A stretch of DNA of 64,000 bases from an uncultured Lachnospiraceae bacterium (GTDB lineage Bacteria; Bacillota; Clostridia; Lachnospirales; Lachnospiraceae): assembly GCA_947588675.1 (NCBI GenBank), contig CANPYY010000005.1:1-64000 (forward strand), read 5' to 3'. Both the position numbers and the translations under genes were made by a program. Below are positions 44,512 through 54,499 of the stretch, one piece after another (position 1 is the first letter of the stretch; the number at the start of each line of letters is the position of its first letter). Under the pieces are notes generated by a model. The model was not told the DNA's origin and did no database searches. It saw only the letters and a program-made list of their open reading frames with translations.

Positions 44512-45933
44512 ATGGACAAATTATCAAAAACACCTACTGATAATAAAACACACGAAAATCCGCTTGGAACCAAACCGGTAAACCGTCTTCTTTACCAGTT
44601 TGCCGTTCCAAGCATTATTGCTATGCTTGTCAGTTCTCTTTATAATATCGTAGATCAGTTTTTTATAGGAAACAGTATCGGTGAACTTGGCAATGCCGCA
44701 ACCAATATTTCATTTCCGCTGTCTATTTCATGCGTTGCAATTGCGCTCCTCTTTGGAATAGGCGGTGCGTCATCTTTCAATATATCAATGGGAAAAGGGG
44801 ATTTTAAAAAGGCCGTTTACTATCTCGGAAACGCTGCCGTTATGATGTTTGGATGCGGAGTTTTATTATGCCTGATTACACAGATTTTTCTTGAGCCCAT
44901 GCTCAGATTCTTCGGTTCTCCCAAAAATGTAATTGGCTATGCCAAAATATATACAAGAATCGTATCATTTGGTTTTCCTTTTCTGATAATCACTACCGGC
45001 GGAGGTCACCTGATACGCGCAGACGGCCGTCCTAAAATAACTATGTTCTGCAATCTTATCGGAGCTGTCATAAATACCGGTTTAGACGCTTTGTTTATAA
45101 TGGTATTCCATATGGGAATGGCAGGCGCAGCGACAGCCACGGTTATAGGACAAGTTATATCCGGAAGTCTGGCAATATGGTTTTTGTCCCATTGCCGCAC
45201 GGTAAGCATACTGAAAAAACATCTCATAATCAGGTGGAAATTTGTCATGCGCATAACCGCTCTTGGCGCTGCGCCGTGCAGCAATCAGCTTGCAATGATG
45301 ATTGTACAGATTGTAATGAACAAATCACTAAAATATTATGGGGCGCTGTCAGCATACGGAGATTCCATTCCTATCGCCTGCGCCGGAATAATTACCAAGG
45401 TAAATCAGGTGTTTTTCTCATTTATTATTGGAATATCACAGGGGCTCCAGCCCATAGTAAGTTTTAATTACGGAGCCGGAAAATATAAAAGGGTAAAATC
45501 TGCATATTTATATGCCGTATCAGCCGGATTTATATTGTCCGCTATAGCGTTTTTCACCTTCCAACTGGCTCCGGGACAAATAATATCCCTTTTCGGAGAA
45601 GGCTCCGAAGAATATTACAGATTTGCCGTAAACTATTTTCATATATTCCTTTTCTTTACATTTATTAACTTTATGCAGCCTATAACTTCCAACTTTTTTA
45701 CTGCTATCGGCAAACCAAAACGAGGAATATTTTTATCACTTACGAGGCAGATTATATTTCTGCTTCCCCTTATCATTATATTTCCGGTTATTGCGGGAAT
45801 CAACGGTATAATGTATGCGGGTCCGATTGCTGATTTCCTTGCATTCGCGGCATCCGTCATTATGGTATGTCTGGAATTTAAACAGAAAAAGTACACAGAA
45901 GATGTTCTTCCTTCATATCATGATATACCATAA
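44512..45933 (+). CDS. MATE family efflux transporter (second copy)
   Basis: A 473-residue MATE transporter with about 12 helices. The start NPLGTKPVNRLLYQFAVPS and SLYNIVDQFFIGNSIGELG match the NorM/MepA-like group; the second half includes GAAPCSNQLAMMIVQIVMNKSL. It is only distantly similar to the MATE protein at 26297-27676, so the two are not a recent duplication. There is no Shine-Dalgarno sequence before the ATG and the predicted transcription start is about 4 bases upstream, suggesting leaderless translation. Its last 56 bases overlap the convergent PEP/pyruvate-binding gene. Confidence 0.9.
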   Translation: MDKLSKTPTDNKTHENPLGTKPVNRLLYQFAVPSIIAMLVSSLYNIVDQFFIGNSIGELGNAATNISFPLSISCVAIALLFGIGGASSFNISMGKGDFKKAVYYLGNAAVMMFGCGVLLCLITQIFLEPMLRFFGSPKNVIGYAKIYTRIVSFGFPFLIITTGGGHLIRADGRPKITMFCNLIGAVINTGLDALFIMVFHMGMAGAATATVIGQVISGSLAIWFLSHCRTVSILKKHLIIRWKFVMRITALGAAPCSNQLAMMIVQIVMNKSLKYYGALSAYGDSIPIACAGIITKVNQVFFSFIIGISQGLQPIVSFNYGAGKYKRVKSAYLYAVSAGFILSAIAFFTFQLAPGQIISLFGEGSEEYYRFAVNYFHIFLFFTFINFMQPITSNFFTAIGKPKRGIFLSLTRQIIFLLPLIIIFPVIAGINGIMYAGPIADFLAFAASVIMVCLEFKQKKYTEDVLPSYHDIP

Positions 45934-48454
45934 ATTCCTTTTCAGACACATCATATATGCCGATAACATTTAACAGTTCCCTGCTTTCATCACAATAATC
46001 AGGCAGCCTGTTATCGAGCCCGTCTAATATTTCCGGATTAAAATGCAGTGTTTTTTCATTGTCAAAAACAGCAGAATACAAAATATCAGCTTCAACCAGG
46101 TCTTGGAATATATGGCTTCCATATGATAATTCAGGCATATAGCCCGCACGTTTTTCCGATACTTCACAGATTACGTCAAACTCACTGATATCCGCAAAAG
46201 TCGTTGGTACTCCAAGCTCCGGCGAGGACGTACATATCCTTCCCGGCACAAGAAGCATAAGACGGCATCCTTTTTCACGGAAATACCAGTTAATACGTCC
46301 TATAACAGATGCCACTTTGGATTTTCTGTTATATTCCATCTGATAATATGCAACAGGATTTACATAGACTATATAATCAATTTTGATAACATGCGACATT
46401 CCCATTGAAGCATGTCTGCACTCCAGAAATATACGGTCTGTATTAATATTTTCGGGCATTGTTATATTTCCGTATTCCTTTGCAACCTGCAGCGGACGGC
46501 ACTGCAGAAGGTTGATAACATACTCTCCGCTTTCTGATATATTTATGGTATATTCCACATCTACAGGATAATCATAAGCTTCCTGTATGAGCGCAAGCAT
46601 ATCTTTAAATGTATTCATTATTTCATTGTTTTTTACTATTCCATGACAGGACACAAACTGTATCTGTCTGTTCTGTCCCCTCTCACGGAACATATACTCC
46701 GCATCATAATCATGTTCCAAAAGCAGCTTTTTCAGATAACGCGGAATCTTGTTGTCAATTTTTGAAAGCTCGCAGCTTAACACTTTCTTTTCCGAGGCGT
46801 CTATTACATCTACCAGTCTTTGTGAATACTGATGCTTTTCAGCGCTTGTGGTGGCCGGCGTAAGCTCAGGTTTGTCAAGATTCACAAGCCTCGGATAAGA
46901 ACCCTGAGTACGGTCTACCGCGCCTGTTCCCAGTCCCATAACAAGCCTCAGCATACCCGCGCTCTGGTCAATAGATTCCATAAACCGGTATGGGCTGAAA
47001 GAATACCCTACGCCTGCCGCACAGGGCATGAATATATCTTCATATCTGGAACCTGATACACGCTGCACCAGAATTGCCATCTGTTCGTCACGTCCGGCAA
47101 GTCCTCTCCTCATTCTGTAATCAAGCGCAGACGTACTCATTGTACTTGCATATACAGTCTTTACGGCATCTTCAAATGCTTTCAGCCTTTCCTCCGGCAT
47201 TCCTGTATTTGGGCAGAATACCGATTCATATTTTCCGGCAAAGGCGTTTCCAAATCCATCTTCAAGTATACTGCTTGAACGTACTATAACGGGGTCCTGT
47301 CCATAATAATCAAGTATCTGACAGAACTGTTCTCTTATCGAACCGCTGAACTCCCCTTTCATAAGATGTTCTGCGAATGTATCCGCAAGACTGAAATATT
47401 CCTCTTTAGTACGCTGACGTATCCTTATATCCCAGAAATTATTATCCACAATAAACGCATAGAACACATCCGAACCAATATAAAATGAATCGTGCGGTTC
47501 AATCTTTTTATACAAATCCGGTCTTTTATTCTGTATAAGCTTTCTGGCAAGAAGCATACCGCACGCCTTGCCGCCAATCATACCCGTACCAACCATACGG
47601 CTGCGTATTCTGAAATAATCTTCCGGTTCAAAATTTTCTTTAATTAAAACCCTGAGCTTTGAATCCCTGCTCATCATGATATCACACATACGGTTACACG
47701 CCGCGCTTACATCCATACCCTGCTTATACATCTGCACAGTCAGATTAAAAAATCTGTCCCAACTGTCCATATTCCTGTCATTATCGTTATCCTCGCCATT
47801 CATAATCTGATAAAATCTGCTAACCATAAGTCCTTCCATTACCGGGCTGAACTCACCTGTTTTCATATCATACAGATGAGGAAGGAACATGGTGTCCGAA
47901 TGTCTGTTCCATACTTTTACCGGTCTTACAAAGACATATTCCCTATCTGAATATACATCCAGAAAAAGCTGCGTCGTATCTCTTATTTTTGCAATTGCCT
48001 TAAACGAGTGTTTTCCCCTTATTAAAGGAAAAAACGCTACCGTATCAAGAGAAAACAAATATGGGCATGTAACCTTGAAAAAATTACCCATCATCAAATC
48101 AGTAGACCACGCAGTCTGCAATTCAGAAAGACAGTCAAATACATAAAACGCATCATACCCTTCCTTTTCAATCAGCTTATGTATTTCTACGGTAAATGTT
48201 TCAAACCTGTGCGACAGTTCTACCGGAATAACCTTTACTCCTTCTCTTTCTTCTACAAGGGGTTCATGCGAAGCAAACCTGAAATATATAAGATTTCTTC
48301 CGTCCTTTATAGCCTGTTCTACATATGGATTTAAAAAAATACGAAATTCATCCAGGTTTGTAACCTCCCATACCACATTATCACCCAGACGTATATTATC
48401 AAACGCTTTATCCATATTTTCTATTCCCGACATTACCCGTTCAAATGCAGCCAT
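45878..48454 (-). CDS. PEP/pyruvate-binding domain protein of unknown role
   Basis: An 858-residue protein. The first about 200 residues (FDNIRLGDNVVWEVTNLDEF, FYVFDCLSELQTAW) look like a RecA/KaiC-like domain with a degenerate nucleotide site. About 300-680 is an ATP-grasp PPDK-N-type domain (GGKACGMLLARKLI, IVRSSSILEDGFGNAFAGKY, LVMGLGTGAVDRTQGSYPR, VINLLQCRPLQ). The tail (SSPELGVPTTFADIS, YGSHIFQDLVEADI) is placed like a phosphohistidine domain but the swivelling catalytic His motif is missing, and there is no PEP/pyruvate barrel. It cannot be a normal pyruvate phosphate dikinase. GGGGG precedes the ATG. Confidence 0.8.
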   Translation of the reverse strand: MAAFERVMSGIENMDKAFDNIRLGDNVVWEVTNLDEFRIFLNPYVEQAIKDGRNLIYFRFASHEPLVEEREGVKVIPVELSHRFETFTVEIHKLIEKEGYDAFYVFDCLSELQTAWSTDLMMGNFFKVTCPYLFSLDTVAFFPLIRGKHSFKAIAKIRDTTQLFLDVYSDREYVFVRPVKVWNRHSDTMFLPHLYDMKTGEFSPVMEGLMVSRFYQIMNGEDNDNDRNMDSWDRFFNLTVQMYKQGMDVSAACNRMCDIMMSRDSKLRVLIKENFEPEDYFRIRSRMVGTGMIGGKACGMLLARKLIQNKRPDLYKKIEPHDSFYIGSDVFYAFIVDNNFWDIRIRQRTKEEYFSLADTFAEHLMKGEFSGSIREQFCQILDYYGQDPVIVRSSSILEDGFGNAFAGKYESVFCPNTGMPEERLKAFEDAVKTVYASTMSTSALDYRMRRGLAGRDEQMAILVQRVSGSRYEDIFMPCAAGVGYSFSPYRFMESIDQSAGMLRLVMGLGTGAVDRTQGSYPRLVNLDKPELTPATTSAEKHQYSQRLVDVIDASEKKVLSCELSKIDNKIPRYLKKLLLEHDYDAEYMFRERGQNRQIQFVSCHGIVKNNEIMNTFKDMLALIQEAYDYPVDVEYTINISESGEYVINLLQCRPLQVAKEYGNITMPENINTDRIFLECRHASMGMSHVIKIDYIVYVNPVAYYQMEYNRKSKVASVIGRINWYFREKGCRLMLLVPGRICTSSPELGVPTTFADISEFDVICEVSEKRAGYMPELSYGSHIFQDLVEADILYSAVFDNEKTLHFNPEILDGLDNRLPDYCDESRELLNVIGIYDVSEKEFMVYHDMKEEHLLCTFSV

Positions 48455-48502
48455 TATAAAGCCCCCTTAATTTATATATATTTCTTTTAAATTCCCGAAA
48501 AC

Positions 48503-48533
48503 AAAAAGCGCCCTGATTTAATCAGGACGCCTT
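48503..48533 (-). terminator. terminator of metF
   Basis: GCGCCCTGATT (48508-48518) and AATCAGGACGCC (48520-48531) form a hairpin, followed on the minus strand by TTTTTGTTTT. It separates metF from the PEP/pyruvate-binding gene downstream. Confidence 0.85.
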
Positions 48534-48571
48534 CGTCTTTATTTAAACTATAAATTAATATATCCCTATTG

Positions 48572-49420
48572 TCAAGATGCGTTAAAAAATGTTTTTGCTA
48601 CATCCGGCTTATTCATTGCATACAAATGAATCCCTTTTACTCCATGTTTTATAAGGTCAAGTTTCTGCATTATTGCATATTCTATACCTGCCTTTCTCAA
48701 ATCGTCAGGATTATCACGGTATTTTTCTATCCTGTTAAGCAATTCTACAGGTGTAGATGCGTTCGACAGCTCTATCATCGTCTTCACCTGGTTTGCTGTC
48801 GTTATAGGCATAATACCTGCCATAATTGGCACATTTATCCCAACGGCATCCGTCATTTCAATAAACCTGTAAAACTTCTCGTTATCAAAAAACATCTGAC
48901 TTGTAAGCATGGATACTCCCGCATCTATCTTTTTTTTGAGATTACGAATATCTTCCTCAATGGATACCGCATCCGGATGTTTTTCCGGATAACATGCGCC
49001 TGCAATAAAAAACTCTCCTTTTATCGCCCCTGCAAGGTCAGAAGCATGTTTATAATATCTTGAATCAAACTGCTCCTGCGATATATCGCGCGGCTTATCT
49101 CCTCTCAGTACAAGAATATTTTTAAGTCCGTTTGCTTTCATGCTATCTGTATATTTCACAAGACTCTCCTGAGTCAGCGCAGCGCATGTCAGATGCGCAA
49201 GGGATTCTATCCCGCAACTGTTTTTTATATATGACGCTATTGCGAGCGTTTCCTTACTTGTACCACCGCCCGCACCATATGTAACGCTTATAAAATCGGG
49301 ACGACATACTTTCATTTCATCTATTGCGTCATAAACCAACTGTACATCATCCGTTTTTTTCGGCGGAAACACCTCAAGCGAGCATACCAGCTTCTTTTCT
49401 TTTAATATATCACCAATCAT
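48572..49420 (-). CDS. metF: methylenetetrahydrofolate reductase
   Basis: MetF reduces methylene-THF to methyl-THF for methionine synthesis and, in acetogens, for acetyl-CoA formation. The 282-residue barrel shows LEVFPPKKTDDVQL with the active-site Glu, ISVTYGAGG, LVLRGDKPRD, FIAGACYPEKHPDA and ITTANQVKTMI. It is a single-domain form without the zinc or RnfC2-type extensions. It has its own consensus promoter (49454-49482) and terminator, so it is not in the fchA-folD operon. No SAM riboswitch or T-box is seen in the short leader. Confidence 0.95.
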   Translation of the reverse strand: MIGDILKEKKLVCSLEVFPPKKTDDVQLVYDAIDEMKVCRPDFISVTYGAGGGTSKETLAIASYIKNSCGIESLAHLTCAALTQESLVKYTDSMKANGLKNILVLRGDKPRDISQEQFDSRYYKHASDLAGAIKGEFFIAGACYPEKHPDAVSIEEDIRNLKKKIDAGVSMLTSQMFFDNEKFYRFIEMTDAVGINVPIMAGIMPITTANQVKTMIELSNASTPVELLNRIEKYRDNPDDLRKAGIEYAIMQKLDLIKHGVKGIHLYAMNKPDVAKTFFNAS

Positions 49421-49453
49421 GTCAATACTCCTTAATTTTAAATAGCAAATACA

Positions 49454-49482
49454 ATTTTATATGATAATACCGGCATTGTCAA
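49454..49482 (-). promoter_or_regulatory. promoter of metF
   Basis: TTGACA (49482-49477), 17 bases, TAAAAT (49459-49454) on the minus strand. Its -35 overlaps that of the divergent promoter at 49476-49504. Confidence 0.75.
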
Positions 49483-49504
49483 ATAGTTCGGATTATGGTA
49501 AAAT
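49476..49504 (+). promoter_or_regulatory. promoter of the GT-C-like gene pair
   Basis: TTGTCA (49476-49481), 17 bases, TAAAAT (49499-49504). The start near 49511 excludes translation from 49495 and supports the ATG at 49561. Confidence 0.7.
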
Positions 49505-49560
49505 TAGACACATATGGGTATTATATATATTACCTGACAACGTTTCAAAGGAGCATTTTT

Positions 49561-50820
49561 ATGAAAAAATTTAAATATATACTATCAGACCATTATTTTA
49601 TAATAATACCTTTATGTATGATATCTGTTCTATTTATATTCGGAGCCTTTACCGGCATATGGCCGCTTAGCAGCAATGCCTTCAACTCATACGCGCTGCA
49701 GGCAGACGCATGGCTCAACGGAAATCTCGCTCTTGACAGAAACTACGAACATCTCGAACTTGCAATATACAATGGACAATATTACGTAAGTTTTCCGCCT
49801 TTCCCGTCATATGTGCTCCTGCCTTTTGTTTATTTTTTCGGAGTCAATACTCCGGACAACCTGATAAGCGATATAGCAACAGTAATCGGAGCGTTATATG
49901 CTTATAAGCTGGCTCTTAAACTTTTAGGCAATGACAGGAAAAACACCGCTTTTCTTTTGACAATGCTCATTTATATAGGAAGCAATACACTGTTTTTCAT
50001 AAACAACGGCTGGGTATGGTTTATCGCGCAGAACTTTTCATTTACGCTTACAATACTTGCCCTGTACTATGCTGCATGTGCAAAACCGGGGTTATCGCTG
50101 TTTTTCTGGGCATGCGCAGTAGGCTGCCGTCCATTTCAGATACTGTATTTACCCGTACTTATTATTCTCATGCTGAATGTATGGCGCAAACAGGATAGTA
50201 AATTTACAATTACGGGAATAATTAAAAAACAATGGTACAAAGGAATACCCTGTTTCATAGTTGCGCTGTCATATTTTATTTTGAACTATGCAAGATTCGG
50301 CAGTATATTTGAATTTGGGCATAATTATCTGCCTGAATTTACACGTACCGAAACAGGTCAGTTCAACATTGCATATCTGGCGCAAAACCTGAAGCAGATG
50401 TTCAGGCTTCCTGTATTTAACGAAACAAACCGTTTAAATTTTTATAACTGCGACGGTATAGCTTTTTGGCTTGTTAATCCCGTATTTATATTGTTTTTAA
50501 TCATTCTCGTATATAAAACATATACCGTTATCCGAAAAAAAGCGGATAAACACATATATGACAATACCGGGTTAAGCACCCCGTTTCTTATACTGTCACT
50601 TGCTTTAGCACACATAATAATTTTATGTATGCACAGGACTCTCGGCGGATGGCATTTCGGCAACCGGTACACATGCGACATTATTCCCGCAATATTTACC
50701 GGTACAATGCTGTGTATGCCGAATAATGACAAATTTAAACCTGTCACACAATTTATACTTATATTCGGATTTGCTTTAAATCTCGTCGGAACTATCGCCG
50801 CATACAATTATTGGATTTAA
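49561..50820 (+). CDS. polytopic GT-C-like membrane protein
   Basis: A 419-residue membrane protein with about ten helices. After the first helix there is a long outer loop: SNAFNSYALQADAWLNGNL, LDRNYEHLELAIYN and YYVSFPPFPSYVLLP. An acidic residue in the first outer loop and many aromatic residues are the hallmarks of GT-C glycosyltransferases, which use polyprenol-linked sugars, so I infer such a role. No specific family name is certain. AAAGGAG lies 8 bases before ATG 49561; an in-frame codon at 49495 lies inside the promoter. The next gene follows after 46 bases and is of the same type. Confidence 0.7.
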   Translation: MKKFKYILSDHYFIIIPLCMISVLFIFGAFTGIWPLSSNAFNSYALQADAWLNGNLALDRNYEHLELAIYNGQYYVSFPPFPSYVLLPFVYFFGVNTPDNLISDIATVIGALYAYKLALKLLGNDRKNTAFLLTMLIYIGSNTLFFINNGWVWFIAQNFSFTLTILALYYAACAKPGLSLFFWACAVGCRPFQILYLPVLIILMLNVWRKQDSKFTITGIIKKQWYKGIPCFIVALSYFILNYARFGSIFEFGHNYLPEFTRTETGQFNIAYLAQNLKQMFRLPVFNETNRLNFYNCDGIAFWLVNPVFILFLIILVYKTYTVIRKKADKHIYDNTGLSTPFLILSLALAHIIILCMHRTLGGWHFGNRYTCDIIPAIFTGTMLCMPNNDKFKPVTQFILIFGFALNLVGTIAAYNYWI

Positions 50821-50866
50821 TTTAATACTAAATAAAGGAACAATAACTTCAGAAAGGATTTTGGTT

Positions 50867-53080
50867 ATGTTTGACGGAAATATTTCAGGAAATATAACAG
50901 GTACACTGTATATGCTTGCCTATCAGATTTTAGGCATACTTATTGCACAGATACTATTAAAAAAAGAAAAGAGCGCAATACGCATATTAATCGGCTCTGT
51001 GTTTGGAACAATCGGTCTTTGCTGGAGTCCGATACTTTTCTCTTTCATTGCCGGATTTACAAAGACTTCACATATATGCGGACTTATTTTCTTTGCGCTG
51101 ATTACAATACTTGTAGTATATATTAAAAGTCCTTCTAAAGTTTCCGGACAAAAAACAAATAAAAACAGAAAAAAACAAAATCATGCCGAGCCAAAACAAC
51201 ATGATTCAATTAAAAATTATCCTTTCCTGATTGTAGGAATACCTCTTTTCATATTTTTCTGCATGATGCTTTCAAACCATACGCTTGTCACTTCGGATTC
51301 CGGCGCCTTTACTACAGGACAGTGCGGTTTCGGCGATATGAATATGCACCTGAGTTTCATTACAAGCATTGCAAACCAGCACACATTTCCGCCTTATTAT
51401 TCGCTTCTGCCCGATACGAAGCTTTCATATCCCTTTTTGTCGGATACTATTTCCTCAAGCATATATATATGGGGCGCATCGCTTCGTTATGCTTATATGC
51501 TTCCAATGTGGCTGGCAATCTTTCAGGTTATGTTCGGAATGTATTCTTTTGCTGAATCATGGCTTAAAAGTAAATGGAAAGCTTTCCTTGCATTCGTGCT
51601 TTTCTTCTTCAACGGCGGCTTTGGCATAATATATTTTCTCAATGGAAAATATACGTTTTCAGAACTTATGAACGGTTTTTATGTCACTCCTACCAACCTT
51701 ATAGACGTCAATATAAGATGGACAAATACAATAGTAGATATGCTGCTGCCTCAACGCGCGACCTTATTCGGATGGGCTCTTTTATTCCCTGCCCTTTACC
51801 TTTTAAGACGCGCGTGGAATGAAAACAGAAAAGACTTCTTTATAATTGTAGGAATCATCGCCGGCGCACTTCCGATGATACACACACATTCATTTCTGGC
51901 GCTTGGCATAATAAGCCTCGGATGGCTTATTGCCGATATGGGTAAAACAACAAAATTTTTCTCGTCGGATAATGATGGAAAAAATATAAAGAAACAGAGA
52001 ATAATTCTTGCCTCTATTATCTTATTCGCATTTATATTTTTCTCTGTGATATCTGCGATACAAAATTCTGCTGCAGAAGAAATAAACGATAAAATATATC
52101 TTGCCGCAGGAATCATAGGCGTTATTATACTTTTATGCTTAACAGCATATATATTCTTTACAATTTCCAAAGAAAACCGCATGAATATCATTAAAACATG
52201 GGGTGTATTCCTTGGCATTGTAATAATATTTGCCGCCCCGCAGCTTTTATACTGGACATTTGGACAGGTTGCAGGAGGCGATATGCTTAAAGGCCACTTT
52301 AACTGGTCCAATACCGGAGATATTGCCGAACCCTATCTTTTATACTATCTGAAAAATATAGGGCTTACCGCAATACTGTTTATACCCGCATGGATTTTTT
52401 CAAAAAGGAAAGATATCGCGCAGGTATTTCCTGCTCTGATAATATGGTTCTTATGTGAATTTATAGTCTTTCAGCCGAACGTATACGATAACAATAAACT
52501 TCTTCTCGCCGCATACATGCTTATATGCTGCTTTGTTGCCGGCGCAATATGCGACTGGCTAAAGCTAGCTTTCTTTAACAGCAAGCTTACAGGCCGTATA
52601 TTGAAATACACCGTTACCGTCATATGTGTAATTCTATTTACCGTATCAGGCGTTCTTACAATGATACGCGAATACTACAGCGGAACCAAAAACGCCTGTT
52701 ATGAACTTTACAACAGCGAACTTCTGGATGTATGCAGATATATTGAAAAAAACACCCCTGCCGATTCAGTTATACTTACTGCAAACAACCATAATAATGC
52801 CGTTGCATCACTTACCGGAAGAAATATAGTATGCGGTTCTTCAACATTTTTATATTTCCACGGTCTGGACTTTTACGAACGTGAATCCAGCCTTACTCCT
52901 ATGTATGAAAATGTAAATGAATCTGAAAACCTATACGCTAAATATAACGTTGACTATATTCTTGTAAGCAGTGAAGAATATAGTACCTTCCCAAATCTTG
53001 ACGAACAGGCGATACATGATAAATACCCCTGTGAATATTCAACCGAAACGGTACGGTTATACAGGGTAACAAACAGATAA
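50867..53080 (+). CDS. large GT-C-like membrane protein
   Basis: A 737-residue protein with about 14 helices and a soluble C-terminal outer domain of about 110 residues (CRYIEKNTPADSVILTANNH, YNVDYILVSSEEY), the layout of GT-C enzymes such as oligosaccharyl- and arabinosyltransferases. The first outer loop holds DSGAFTTGQCGFGDMNMHLS with acidic residues suitable for metal or substrate binding. AAAGGA is 8 bases before ATG 50867; a TTG at 50861 is too close. It is probably co-transcribed with the preceding gene and ends in a hairpin terminator. It may decorate wall polymers or surface proteins; acceptor and donor are unknown. Confidence 0.7.
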   Translation: MFDGNISGNITGTLYMLAYQILGILIAQILLKKEKSAIRILIGSVFGTIGLCWSPILFSFIAGFTKTSHICGLIFFALITILVVYIKSPSKVSGQKTNKNRKKQNHAEPKQHDSIKNYPFLIVGIPLFIFFCMMLSNHTLVTSDSGAFTTGQCGFGDMNMHLSFITSIANQHTFPPYYSLLPDTKLSYPFLSDTISSSIYIWGASLRYAYMLPMWLAIFQVMFGMYSFAESWLKSKWKAFLAFVLFFFNGGFGIIYFLNGKYTFSELMNGFYVTPTNLIDVNIRWTNTIVDMLLPQRATLFGWALLFPALYLLRRAWNENRKDFFIIVGIIAGALPMIHTHSFLALGIISLGWLIADMGKTTKFFSSDNDGKNIKKQRIILASIILFAFIFFSVISAIQNSAAEEINDKIYLAAGIIGVIILLCLTAYIFFTISKENRMNIIKTWGVFLGIVIIFAAPQLLYWTFGQVAGGDMLKGHFNWSNTGDIAEPYLLYYLKNIGLTAILFIPAWIFSKRKDIAQVFPALIIWFLCEFIVFQPNVYDNNKLLLAAYMLICCFVAGAICDWLKLAFFNSKLTGRILKYTVTVICVILFTVSGVLTMIREYYSGTKNACYELYNSELLDVCRYIEKNTPADSVILTANNHNNAVASLTGRNIVCGSSTFLYFHGLDFYERESSLTPMYENVNESENLYAKYNVDYILVSSEEYSTFPNLDEQAIHDKYPCEYSTETVRLYRVTNR

Positions 53081-53105
53081 AAATATTTTACAACCGTAAA
53101 CATAA

Positions 53106-53155
53106 CATGACCACACCGGAAAATTTTTCTGTCCGTCGTGGTCATGCGCATTTTT
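53106..53155 (+). terminator. terminator after the GT-C-like pair
   Basis: CATGACCAC (53106-53114) and GTGGTCATG (53138-53146) are perfect arms with a 23-base loop, followed by CGCATTTTT. Confidence 0.75.
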
Positions 53156-53197
53156 ACTTCTATTCTCAATTTTCTGTTTTACTTTATATTTTCCGAA

Positions 53198-54499
53198 TTA
53201 AAAAGGTGATTTATAGCTTGCGCTGTAATGAAGTTCTTCTTCTATCCTAAGCAGCATATTATATTTTGCAACCCTGTCTGTACGGCAGGGCGCGCCTGTC
53301 TTTATCTGTCCCGAGTTAAGCGCAACCGCCATATCCGCTATAGTCGTATCTTCAGTTTCTCCCGAGCGATGCGAGATTATAGTGCGAAATCCTGCGTCAT
53401 GCGCTGTCCTGACAGCTTCTATGGCCTCAGTAACTGTTCCTATCTGGTTTAGTTTTATAAGAATAGCATTTGCGCATTTACCGCTTATTCCTTTTACAAG
53501 CCTTTTTGAATTGGTAACAAATAAATCATCTCCTACAAGCTGTATCCTGTCGCCAAGTTTCACCGTAAGCTTTTTCCAGCCGTCCCAGTCTTCTTCATTA
53601 AGTCCGTCTTCTATGGATTTAATCGGGTACTTTTCACACAATTTTTCATACAATTCTATCATTTCATCAGTAGTACGCGTTACCCCTTTATTACCGGAAT
53701 CATCCTTTATTTCATTTGGAAAAAGATACATCCCGGAGTCTGCCTGATATAGCTCGCTTGCGGCGGCATCCATTGCAAACACAATATCTTTTCCGGGTTC
53801 ATATCCTGCCGCCTTTACCGCCTTTAGGAGATATTCAAATACTTCAAACGAATCTTTTAAATCAGGCGCAAATCCTCCTTCATCACCTACCGCCGTAGAC
53901 TTTTTATGGTCGCTCAATATTTTCTTTAAAGCATGATATACTTCAGTTCCCATTCTTAATCCCTCGGCAAATGTATCCGCTCCCACCGGCATAATCATAA
54001 ATTCCTGAAAATCAACCCCATTAGCAGCATGTCGTCCCCCATTCAGTATATTCATCATCGGTACCGGCATTTTATGTGACTGCGCCCCGCCAATGTACAT
54101 ATATAACGGTACTCCCAAAGCCTCCGAAGCAGCTTTTGTACATGCAACGGATACTGCAAGAATTGCATTCGCCCCAAGTCTTTCTTTATTTTCCGTACCA
54201 TCCAGGCTGCACATTACATGGTCTATTAATGCCTGTTCGAGCGCATTATGCCCGATAAGGCTTTTCTTTATCTCAGTATTTATATTTTTAACCGCCTGCC
54301 TTACCCCTTTTCCATTATAACGCTTTTCCTGTGTATCCCTAAGTTCCGACGCCTCATATTTTCCGGTAGATGCCCCGCTTGGGACAATCGCCCTTCCAAC
54401 ATAATAATCATCAATAGTAACCTCGGCTTCTACGGTAGGATTTCCACGCGAATCAAGCACTTCCCGTCCATGCACATCTGTTATTTTTAAATAATTCAT
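53198..54499 (-). CDS. eno: enolase
   Basis: Enolase interconverts 2-phosphoglycerate and PEP in glycolysis. The 433-residue protein has [17 protein letters not shown] at the start, [20 protein letters not shown], the metal ligands in the [22 protein letters not shown] and VGDDLFVTN segments, the catalytic Lys in [10 protein letters not shown] and the signature [17 protein letters not shown]. All active-site residues are present. GGAGG precedes the ATG. It is monocistronic, divergent from a candidate structured RNA. Confidence 0.98.
   Translation of the reverse strand: MNYLKITDVHGREVLDSRGNPTVEAEVTIDDYYVGRAIVPSGASTGKYEASELRDTQEKRYNGKGVRQAVKNINTEIKKSLIGHNALEQALIDHVMCSLDGTENKERLGANAILAVSVACTKAASEALGVPLYMYIGGAQSHKMPVPMMNILNGGRHAANGVDFQEFMIMPVGADTFAEGLRMGTEVYHALKKILSDHKKSTAVGDEGGFAPDLKDSFEVFEYLLKAVKAAGYEPGKDIVFAMDAAASELYQADSGMYLFPNEIKDDSGNKGVTRTTDEMIELYEKLCEKYPIKSIEDGLNEEDWDGWKKLTVKLGDRIQLVGDDLFVTNSKRLVKGISGKCANAILIKLNQIGTVTEAIEAVRTAHDAGFRTIISHRSGETEDTTIADMAVALNSGQIKTGAPCRTDRVAKYNMLLRIEEELHYSASYKSPF

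Noticed and set aside
45878..48454. Pyruvate phosphate dikinase (ppdK) or PEP synthase
   Set aside because: The catalytic phosphohistidine motif and the PEP/pyruvate barrel are absent, and the N terminus is unrelated to those enzymes.
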